NCBI GenBank assembly: GCA_039583875.1
Contig: CM077151.1
Location: forward strand, 20,046,326-20,110,325
DNA from: Platanthera guangdongensis
Lineage: Eukaryota; Streptophyta; Magnoliopsida; Asparagales; Orchidaceae
Direction of reading: 5' to 3'
Length of the DNA: 64,000 nucleotides
Shown: positions 55,946-64,000 of the stretch, in pieces
Position numbering within the stretch: the first letter of the stretch is position 1
Layout of the letters: each line of letters begins with the position of its first letter
Translations under genes and position numbers: made by a program
The notes under the pieces: model-generated
Database searches by the model: none
What the model was told of the DNA's origin: nothing
Seen by the model: the letters and a program-made list of their open reading frames with translations, nothing else

Positions 55946-56099
55946 GAAAATAATACAAACATACAGCTCCCCTTGTAGTAGCGGGGTGCGAATAACAAAA
56001 TACAATATGCAAATAGTAAAACTCAAAACAACATTTTCAAAAATAACCAGGTAGATCAATAATCAATGGTATCTTCCATGACCGATGGGCTAGTGTCCG

Positions 56100-56426
56100 T
56101 CGCCTTCCCACGCGTGTAAAACCGCCACTATGTCTCTTCGATGTGCACGACTGTAACAATCTCTATGTCTGGAAAATGTTCCTTGTCCTCAAGGCAGTAG
56201 TTGACAAACTTGCGGTGGAAGTCATCCTGGGGAAGCCACGTAGCGTTGGATTCCGGACGATTGGCCCACGTGACAAGATTCTCCTCCGAAGTGGGGTCCC
56301 CCTGGAGGTGGCATCGACGATGAAGTATCTTGGCCTGGTAGTACGACGCCTCGTGGAAAGATCAAGTTCGTCTGGAATGTGATCTATAATAGCATGCTCG
56401 ACCACCATGCGACACAACTGAGAAAC
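56100..56426 (-). pseudogene. Gypsy pol C terminus (chromodomain-like), split off by insertion
   Basis: The minus strand from 56426 reads VSQLCRMVVEHAIID, then after a frameshift LVTWANRPESNATWLPQDDF and VNYCLEDKEHFPDIE. The W-x-N/G-RP-x4-TW pattern is the C-terminal chromodomain-like end of a chromovirus integrase. The text joins directly to 61813 (YPIFHVS / QLCRMV) when the inserted element and one GAAAC are removed. A purine-rich tract on the minus strand at about 55971-55983 could be its polypurine tract. Confidence 0.7.
56422..56426. other. Left target duplication GAAAC
   Basis: Repeated at 61813-61817, directly outside the second LTR. Confidence 0.92.
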
Positions 56427-58664
56427 TTATGCATCCTTCGTCGCATCATAAATCGCACATTTTAATATTTCAGCTTTTATTTATTATCGTGTATTTTGTT
56501 CGTGCACCTGTTTTTATTTGAAATTGTTTAGCTCTTCGGGTTGATCGTCTGTTGAGATCCTAAATAAAAAAGGTTTGGTAATTTGGGTAGTTAGGACGGG
56601 AGAAGGCAAACTCAATTTATTTAAAAGGCGCATAAACTTAAGCCAACATATTTGAGTCATTATCTCATTGGTATTATTCCTCCATTCAAGTGAAAACAGA
56701 GCAGGTTTGGAAATAAGTATTTCCAAACGTGAACGTCAGGCAAAGTCTCGAAAAAAAATAAAAAAGGGGTTTTACAAAATATCTTTCCATGAGAACATTT
56801 GGAAACAATTTAAATGATTGAGGAAATTGGAAAAGGGAAAAATAATAATGATATAGCTTTGGTTCTATTTACTGGATTCCATCAAGAGAAAAAGCATCGG
56901 ATTGAATAGAGGAACGGGAACACTCGTTCCCTCTGTATTGCCGGCACCCGCCCCCTCCTGTAAGCCACTAGCGCCGGAATCCTCCTCCTGTGTAGGCAAG
57001 GTTGTAAATGTCGGATATCGGGTTCATGTCGGTTTGAGTTTGAAATATCGTATGTCGGATTGCGGGGGATATATCGGGGATATTTTACAATATCGGATTT
57101 TAATATTTAAATAAAGATTACAGTATTTATAAACATATTTTTTGCAAATTAGTAAAAATGTACAGACAAATAACTATAGCAATGTATAGACAAATAAGTA
57201 TTTATAACATTTTCTTTGAAATAATTTTGAAAGATAAAGGAGAAGCTAATGTAATTATGTAAAGTTGGAGGGGAGTTTTTCTTAGCATATGAGAAACAAA
57301 AATCACTGCAGATTTACACAAGGAAAGATATAAACTTAGCTATTGCAAGAAAGAAACCTAACTATAGCATAAGTAAGAATCTTACAGTAACACAAGTTTA
57401 ATAAAACTTTTAGATCTTATGACTTGAACAATATAATAACTTCAAATAAAACTTTCAATTGTCGCAGAAACAAGAAAAAAGAAGAAGAAAGAATAAGGGG
57501 GCTTACAGTGGAGTGAAGTAGCAGAAACACTAAAGTCCGGCATCAGCTCCTCGTGTCCTCGCCTGCGATGCAAATTCGTAGAAAGCCCGGCGTCGTCGTC
57601 TACTCCTCGCCTGCGATGCCGATCCGTTGCCTCGTCACCGGAGAAGGAGCTGTCGAGTGTCGACCACTCCGCCAGAGCGACTCTCCAGTAAAATTTAGGG
57701 TAGAGCGAGAAATGCAGAATGCGTGAAATGGACTCATGAAGTTGAAAAATATGGGTCCCGTGAACTTTTTATATATATATATTAAATATAATAACCGAAA
57801 TATCGGGTTAGAGATATATCGATATATCGGGATATATCGCCGTTTTTTTACAAAACGATATTTTTGTCAAACAAATCGGTTTCGTTGCGGTTTGCACCCA
57901 AAACCTTTATGTCGGCCGACATGTCCGACATGTCGGCCGATATCTACAACACTGTGTGTAGGTCAAGCAACCTCCATCATCGCCCGTCTGGAACTTACTG
58001 CGGTCGTTCTTTCCTGCCGCACGCCAATCGTGACCGCCGATGCACGCCAAGTCCGTATCGCGGAAAGCCTCCAACGCCCGACCTTGCTAGTCCGCCGTCG
58101 ACCGCACCAACGATTCCGACGACCGTACCGGCTGGTGTCGACGTCAACTCCTTCGCCAGTCGGCTAGCCACTATACACGACTCCTGTTAGACGTTGGCCT
58201 CGCCTCTTGTATTTCGTCGACCGGCCCTAGTTGATCCACCCTAACGACGCTGGGTTTGAACCGGGCTCATCTCCTTTGGGTAACGAGTTGTCCATGCCTT
58301 TGCTCTTTATATTCGGTTAATTTTATGCGTCCTCCTTAAATAATCTTTGAGCTTGCCTTCGACGTTCTCACTACTTTATTTTTCCGTTAATTTCATAAAT
58401 TATTGCTTGTGGTTGTGCAAAACTCGCTTGACTTCGATCCGTTAGACGCTATGGAATCTCTCTTAAATAACGATTAACGATTTTGCGGAACTTTATAATT
58501 AAGAGCAGTGCTATGCGCGAACATCTCGGTTTGGCCGCTCGCCCCCTTTTAAAATTTAAAATAATTATTTATTTTCAAATCCATCATTTTATTTTATAAC
58601 AAAATAAATATTATTTTGCTTAAAAATTTATTAATTTGGAAACCTTTGATTCGAGTTTACATCA
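56427..58664 (+). repeat. 5' LTR of the gypsy element, interrupted by a MITE
   Basis: Matches 60518-61812 up to 56995 and again from about 57962. It ends GAGTTTACATCA and is followed by the primer site. Confidence 0.92.
56996..57953. mobile_element. hAT-like MITE inside the LTR
   Basis: 958 bp, absent from the other LTR. The ends are GGTTGTAAATGTCGG and, in reverse, TGTTGTAGATATCGG. The flanks CTGTGTAG (56988-56995) and GTGTGTAG (57954-57961) form an 8-bp duplication with one mismatch. Both subterminal parts are full of ATATCGG/ATGTCGG motifs, with a palindrome GTCGGCCGAC near 57911. Non-coding. Confidence 0.82.
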
Positions 58665-58667
58665 GTT

Positions 58668-58679
58668 TGGTATCAGAGG
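58668..58679 (+). other. Primer binding site, tRNA-Met type
   Basis: TGGTATCAGAGG, three bases after the 5' LTR. Confidence 0.85.
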
Positions 58680-58984
58680 AAAATTGGTTCGCTCCTATCG
58701 CAAATCGAACAATCCGTATTAAAAAATATATTTTAATTCATTCTAAAATAAATATTTTTTTTTTCTCAATTTAAATATATATATTTACTCTTGAGTCTAT
58801 CAAAAAATGCTACAATGCTTTTCGAGTTTCAAAATAAAATTGTTTACCTCTCATTAAAATTGTCAACTATCCTTAAAAAGAATTATTTAAATTAATTATT
58901 TGTTTAAGTTATTAAAATAAAATAAAATAAAAATTAAGTTGTTTTATCACTCTAAAAAATTTTTATTTTCCAATCTTTTGTAAA

Positions 58985-59695
58985 ATGGAAAGTTTTGAAG
59001 AGCGCATGAAAGCATTAATAAAAAACATTGAGAACGTCACTGCAGAATTCTCGCAGTCTGAATGGGTTGTGCGCCGATGTGCACAACCTTGAAATAAAAA
59101 TGCACGAACGATGTGATTTTTCTAATCACTTCTCAAGTACGTATCAATCGGTGGAACCCATGTTTCAAAATTTTAATAGTCATCTTTCCAAACTCGTTTC
59201 CACCACGAACACCTTATCCTCACTTATTATCACCGACGCAATCCCTTCAATTGAGGAGTTTCGTCCTGAGCCCCAACTCCAGGAAGAAGTGTTTCTTCCT
59301 CATACCCTCATCCCAACTGAAATAGTGTCTGCACTTGTTCACACCGACTCACCGGTTGTTCTCACTGAGTTTCTTCCTGAGCCCCTGCTCGAGGAAGAAG
59401 AATGGATAGCGATGAGACACTCATCTTGGATGATACGATTTCAATCACAAGTCTCCAAAAGATGGAGTTAGCTAGTGATAAGCCGCACACCTTAGGTGAC
59501 ATAGAGTCGAGCTACATATGTCCTGATTATCCTAGGCCACTACCACCACCAACACTTGAGCTCACACACATTATGTTTGATGATAATTTGGCCTTAGCAT
59601 TGGAATCACCACCAAATATTGATTTTATATTTAGAGAACATCATTTCATATCAGTTCACTATCCTATAAAAATAAATATGTTTGAAAAAAATTAA
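58985..59695 (+). pseudogene. Unknown retroelement ORF, family member 2
   Basis: It starts at the ATG at 58985 (MESFEERMKALIKNIENVTA). A one-base shift near 59055 moves the frame to NGLCADVHNLEIKMHER, and further shifts near 59400 lead into MDSDETLILDDTIS ... PRPLPPPTLELTHIMFDDN. The repeated phrase RPEPQLQEE...IPTEIV / LPEPLLEEEE is shared with the minus-strand ORF at 52066-52446. Its place right after the primer site is that of gag, but no retrotrans_gag pattern or zinc knuckle is seen. Function unknown. Confidence 0.55.
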
Positions 59696-59806
59696 CTTTC
59701 AAATTATGAACATATTTAAGAAGACTCGTGAAATAAGGATAGTGAAAAATCCACAAATTTTCACCCGTAATAAATACACGCGTTTTAAAGGATTTTTTGG
59801 AAACTT

Positions 59807-60520
59807 TTGAAAGACAAAATTATAATCAATTTTAAAATTTATGATATTAAGTTAGACGTAAGCGAATCCGTGGAATTGCAACATGATATTAAACATTTTA
59901 TAATCAAATTTTTGAATATATTATGGGGTCAAACGGACACCAAACTCGAGTTTAGTAGCGCCTATCGCTCTCTAATCGATGAACTGACTAAAATCGTTAA
60001 TAAGAGTTCGAAAAATTTTATTAGAAGTTTAATCGGGGCGAATTTAAAGCAATGTGATTTTGTACCGGCACAAGCTAAATTTACATGTAATAATTCTAAA
60101 CGCCGCTCTCTTACTTTGTCTCCTTTTGAGATTTTCCATGCATTGCCCCGCCCACCTGACCGCTATCATCTTTCATTCCATGAACGTATTTCTTTCGATG
60201 CACAGACTCATATTAATTATTTAAAAGAACTGTATAAATTTACTGCTAATATTTTGCGAGCAACTTTTGAACATTACAAACTCACAGTCGGTCGTTATCA
60301 CCATAAGCTGTATTTTTCAAAGGGAGGTCAGTTGATTGCTTACTGTAGGAGGTTTGCTCCAGTTCATGTTCAACAACACGTTGGGCCATCAGTTGAGCCA
60401 CTTGTTAAGCCTCCAAATATTCCACCCGATCTAGCTCCAACGATGCTGTCAGATCTCTCCATTGCCAGTTTTTTGCAAAGTCTCGCCGGGGTCGAGATTT
60501 TTCAACCTTGGGGGTATTGA
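59807..60520 (+). CDS. Integrase-derived ORF, catalytic residues lost
   Basis: An open frame of 237 codons. It aligns in pattern with the second half of a gypsy integrase: TKLEFSSAYRSLIDELTK stands for the usual STAYHPQTDGQTE block, then GANLKQCDFVPAQAKF, CNNSKRRSLTLSPFEIF. The catalytic glutamate of that block is Lys here (QTE to LTK), and the SDRD block is QHDI. The start codon is not convincing: the assigned first codon is not ATG, so it may be read through from upstream or be a remnant. The C terminus ends in a proline-rich stretch and FQPWGY just before the 3' LTR. That it remains open despite lost catalysis is notable. Confidence 0.5.
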   Translation: MKDKIIINFKIYDIKLDVSESVELQHDIKHFIIKFLNILWGQTDTKLEFSSAYRSLIDELTKIVNKSSKNFIRSLIGANLKQCDFVPAQAKFTCNNSKRRSLTLSPFEIFHALPRPPDRYHLSFHERISFDAQTHINYLKELYKFTANILRATFEHYKLTVGRYHHKLYFSKGGQLIAYCRRFAPVHVQQHVGPSVEPLVKPPNIPPDLAPTMLSDLSIASFLQSLAGVEIFQPWGY

Positions 60521-61812
60521 TGCATCCTTCGTCGCATCATAAATCTCATATTTTAATATTTCAGCTTTTATTTATTATCGTGTATTTTGTTCGTGCACCT
60601 GCTTTTATTTGAAATTGTTCGGCTCTTCGGGTTGACCGTCCGTTGATATCCTAAATAAAAAAGGTTGGTAATTTGGTAGTTAGGATGGGAGAAGACAAAC
60701 TCAATTTATTTAAAAGGCGCATAAACTTAAGCCAACATATTTGAGTCATTATCTCATTGGTATTATTCCTCCATTCAAGTGAAAATAGAGCAAGTTTGGA
60801 AATAAGTATTTCCAAACGTGATCGTCAGACAAAGTCGTCAGGCAAAGTCTGGAAAAAAAATAAAAAAAGGGGTTTTGCAAAATATCTTTCCATGAGAACG
60901 TTTGGAAACAATTTAAATGATTGAGGAAATTGGAAAAGGAAAAAAAAATAATGATATAGCTTTGGTTCTATTTATTAGATTCCATCAACAGAAAAAGCAC
61001 CAGATTGAACAGAGGAACGAGAAACTCTCGTTCCCACTGTATTGTCGACACCCGCCCCCTCCTATAAGCCACCAGCGCCGGAGTCCTCCTGCGTAGGTCA
61101 AGCAACCTCCATCACCACCCGTCTGGAACTCACTGCGGCCGTTCTTCACTGCCGCACGCCGATCGCGACCGCCGATGCACGCCGAGTCCGTATCGCGGAA
61201 AGCCTCCAGCGCCCGACCTTGCTAGTCCGCCGTCGACCGCCTCAACGACTCCGACGACCGTACCGGCTGGTGTTGACGTCAACTCCTTCGCTAGCCGCCT
61301 TGCCCCTGCACGCGACTCCTGTTAGATGTTGGCCTTGCCTCCTGTATTTCGTCGACCGGCCCTGGTTGATCCACCCTAACGCCGCTGGGTTTGAACCAGG
61401 CTCATCTCCTTTGGGTAACGAGTTATCCATGCCTTTGCTCTTTATATTCGGTTAATTTTATGCGTCCTCCTTAAATAATATTTGAGCTTGCCTTCGACGT
61501 TCGTACTACTTTTTTTTTCATTAATTTCATAAATTATTGCTTGTGGTTTTGTACTTGTGGTTGTGCAAAACTCGACTGGCTTCGATTCGTCAGACGCTAT
61601 GAAATCTCTCTTAAATAACGATTAACGATTTTGCGGAACTTTTTAATTAAGAGCAGTGCTACGCGTGAACATCTCGTTTTGGCCCGCTCGCCCCCTTTTA
61701 AAATTTAAAATAATTATTTATTTTCAAATCCATCAGTCTATTTTATAACAAAATAAATATTATTTTGCTTAAAAATTAATTATTTTGGAAACCTTGATTC
61801 GAGTTTACATCA
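60518..61812 (+). repeat. 3' LTR of the gypsy element
   Basis: 1295 bp, TGATGCATCC...GTTTACATCA. It is the uninterrupted partner of 56427-58664, followed by GAAAC (61813-61817). Confidence 0.92.
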
Positions 61813-63740
61813 GAAACATGGAAGATCGGGTATGTGCAGCTACCACTAGGGAGGTGGAGGCAGTAGGCTACTGCGCTAATATGAGCAAGGATATTAAATG
61901 CATCAAAGAACCGGGAAGCGAGCTTCGAGCAAGGTAGGCGGGCACCTATAGCTTGCAGTATGGGTGCAGCTTGCTGAATACCTTCTCCCTCACCTAAAAG
62001 GAAAGGTCGCGCCTCTTCCGGTTCACAAAGGACGTCATCTTCTGTTGAACCCGTCTCAGGTGATGCTTCAGAAGGTCGAGGATAGTATCCCTGTCGCGCA
62101 ATATGGTGGCCAGACTTTCCACCCGACATTCCCTTGGGAGGTGGCAGATTATGAAGGGTTGCAGGCGGCCACAAATGGTCTCGAACAGTGTGGGGACGGT
62201 CGTGTGGTGGTAGGCGGTGTTGTAGGAGTCCTCAGCCCAGTTGCGCCTCTTAGCCCACCCCGAGGTTGCTCCCCGACGAAGCAACGAAGGTACGTTTCGA
62301 AGCACCGATTGAGGACCTCGTATTGGCCATCCGACTATGGGTGGTAAGCGGTGGGCGGGCCACCTATAGTTGGCGGTACGGGTGCAGCTTGCTGAATACC
62401 TTCTTCCCCACCTGAAAGGAAAGGTTGTGCCTCTTCCGGTTCGCAAAAGGACGTCATCTTCTATTGAACCCGTCTCAGGTGATGCTTCAGAAGGTCGAGG
62501 ATAGTATCCCCGTCGTGCACTGTGGGGGACATACTTTCCACCCTACATTCCCTTGGGAGGTGGTAGACAATGAAGGGTTGTGGGTGGCTGCAAACGGTCT
62601 CGAACAGTGTGGTGACGATCGTGTGGTGACGGTCGTGTGTTGTAGGAGTACTCGGCCTAGTTGCGCCACCTAGCCCACCCCCGAGGTTGCTTCCCCACGA
62701 AGCAACGAAGGTACGCTTCGAAGCACCGATTGAGGACCTCGTAATGGCCTTCCGACTGTGGGTGGTAAGCGGTGCTTATGCAGAGACGTGTCCCTTGCAT
62801 CCGAAAAAGTGCCGTCTAGAAAGGGCTCAGGAAGAGTGGATCCCGGTCGCTCACAATCGACCGAGGAAATCCATGAAGGCGCACGACCCCATTGACAAAG
62901 TTCTTTGCGATGGTGGCGACGATGTAGGGATGGCGAAGAGGAATGAAATGACCATACTGTGGACAACCGATCCAACACGACCAAACTGCAGTCGAAGCCC
63001 TGTAAGCGTGGTAGCCGGGTAATGAAGTCCATAACCACATCCTCCCAGACGCAGTCTGTAATCAGAAGGGGCTGAAGATGGCCGTTCGGAAATGTGGATT
63101 TGTACTTGACCTTCTGGCAAATGAGGCAGACATCCACAACATCTTTGACCCGCCGAAATGTATGTGGCCAGTAAAGAGAGGCCGCCAAGCGGCGGTATGT
63201 GCGGAAGGCACCTGCATGCAACCAGAAAACAAGGCATAAAACTCGGTGAGGAGGTGGGGAATACTCGGCGAGGACGGTGTGAGGACAAGGCGGCCTTTGA
63301 AGAAAAGATGACCTCCCACTAGAGAGTACGATGGGTGAGACGCGGCGTCAACGATGAGGGCCGTCCGAATCTCACACAAATGGGGGTCTACCTTTACTCT
63401 GTGCTGGGTGGCCACCGCTTCCTTCTAGACTGACCGAGAAATCATCGCTAACTCTAGGGGCTGTCTCTGACGAGAGAGGGCATCGGCCGCCCGGTTCGCC
63501 TGTCTGGTCAAAACTTGATCATGAAATCGTATCCCAGAAGCTTGGCGACCCACACTTGCTGTGTTGGTGCGACAATCTTTTGCTGCAAGAGGTAGCAGAG
63601 ACTATGGTGATCAGTGCGGACTTCAAATGGTCATCCCAGAAGGTAGGGTCGTTAGTACTGTACAACGAGAACAAGACCCTTTAGTTCATTCTCATACACG
63701 TAGCGGCTCCGAATGGTACTTGAAAAAGCTCGGTTAAATA
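61813..63740 (-). pseudogene. Gypsy RNase H and integrase, minus strand
   Basis: The minus strand from 63740 reads RNase H (YENELKGLVLVVQY, RPYLLG, VRTDHHSLCYLLQQK, VAKLLGYDFMIKF). The integrase zinc region follows (HAGAFRTYRRLAASLYWP, CLICQKVKYK). Then comes the core (ITDCVWEDVVMDFITRLP, IVSDRDPLF) and the C-terminal part (AEDSYNTAYHHTTVPTLFE, RDRDTILDLLKHHLRR, YPIFHVS). Several frameshifts and stops break it, and the C-terminal part is duplicated in tandem. It continues at 56426 across the inserted element. Reverse transcriptase and gag are missing: at 63740 it meets LINE-like sequence. Confidence 0.85.
61937..62773. repeat. 418-bp tandem duplication within the integrase remnant
   Basis: GCTTGCTGAATACC occurs at 61969 and 62387. 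The copies (about 61937-62353 and 62354-62773) both end GGGTGGTAAGCGGTG. They differ by many point changes and small indels, so the event is not recent. Confidence 0.88.
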
Positions 63741-63750
63741 ACGAGCGAGA

Positions 63751-64000
63751 AGAGTGGATATAATAATTAGGAGAAGAGTTAATATTTTACTCCTGCAAGA
63801 GACTATATGAGTGTGTGAGAAAGTTAAATCTTTAAACAATTTAGGTTTTAATTATGACACACTGAAAAAAATAAAATAAACAATGAAATAAGTATTATTG
63901 TGGATACTACTTGTAGGGATGAAGTTGTTGGGATAAGTAAAAATATGATAAATTTTTAGCTCTTAAATTGGTCATAGGGAAGAAAATTATTAATATGATA
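63751..64000 (+). pseudogene. Second copy of the LINE endonuclease remnant, runs off the window
   Basis: A direct repeat of 55439-55701 with few differences, including the same internal lesions. The left edge is sharp, next to the gypsy RNase H remnant. Confidence 0.8.

Larger units (their letters stand above)
56427..61812 (+). mobile_element. Non-autonomous Ty3/gypsy element
   Basis: LTRs 56427-58664 (holding a 958-bp MITE) and 60518-61812 are about 1.28 kb each without the insertion and are flanked by GAAAC. The primer site TGGTATCAGAGG is at 58668-58679. The purine tract CCTTGGGGG precedes the 3' LTR. The 1.85-kb interior holds an unknown ORF and an integrase-derived ORF, but no protease or reverse transcriptase. 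It is inserted in the pol of a minus-strand gypsy. The first base pair of its left LTR has drifted (TT for TG). Confidence 0.9.

Overview
This 64 kb window looks like repeat-dense nuclear DNA from a flowering plant, possibly a monocot, although nothing here fixes the species. Almost all of it is transposable elements, many nested in one another and most carrying visible defects. I see only one convincing host-gene piece, a first exon at 50264-51110 that resembles the N terminus of plant IRE/IREH1-type AGC kinases. There is also one possible terminal exon at 29981-30121. I recognised no tRNA gene, intact rRNA gene, CRISPR array or bacterial-type operon.

Layout. 1-2020 is a gypsy-type LTR. 2031-9168 is a minus-strand Ty3/gypsy element that encodes gag only. 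Its 3' LTR carries about 16 GC-rich 62-bp repeats in U3. Its 5' LTR is cut off at 9168, where a Ty1/copia element begins inside its own leader. That copia copy (9169-18533) has gag but is broken, and a younger, gag-less copia of the same kind is inserted in its integrase region (11297-16088, target duplication CACGC). 18534-22990 is a decayed Tekay/Del-like gypsy LTR plus gag. 23499-23859 is a compact element with a 5S rRNA internal promoter in the loop of a roughly 90-bp inverted repeat. 23977-25113 holds two hAT-type MITEs. 25801-29641 is a GC-rich hAT-like MITE split by a MULE (26311-29632, 9-bp duplication CTTTTTAGA). 30121-30327 is a Tourist-like MITE.

31105-35661 is a complete-looking but non-autonomous copia whose intact 580-codon frame joins gag and protease to the tail of RNase H. 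36401-39445 is a decayed hAT transposon with GC-rich ends. 39803-45917 is a copia with unusually short 162-bp LTRs, a full gag-pol interrupted by three single stops, and the target duplication TGATC. 45923-49300 is LTR debris. After the host exon, 51738-53594 holds a chimeric retroelement fragment and a 592-bp tandem duplication. 55397-55945 is a LINE endonuclease remnant, part of which is repeated at 63751-64000. A minus-strand chromovirus-like gypsy pol (63740 to 61813, continuing at 56426 to 56100) is split by a second gypsy element (56427-61812, duplication GAAAC), whose left LTR in turn holds a hAT MITE (56996-57953).

Recurring theme. Several elements lack exactly the module another one keeps: gag-only gypsy, gag-protease-only copia, gag-less copia, and a gypsy with an unknown ORF plus an integrase piece. 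All would depend on proteins supplied in trans. Relative order of insertion follows directly from the nesting and the target duplications. Absolute ages cannot be given from this window alone.
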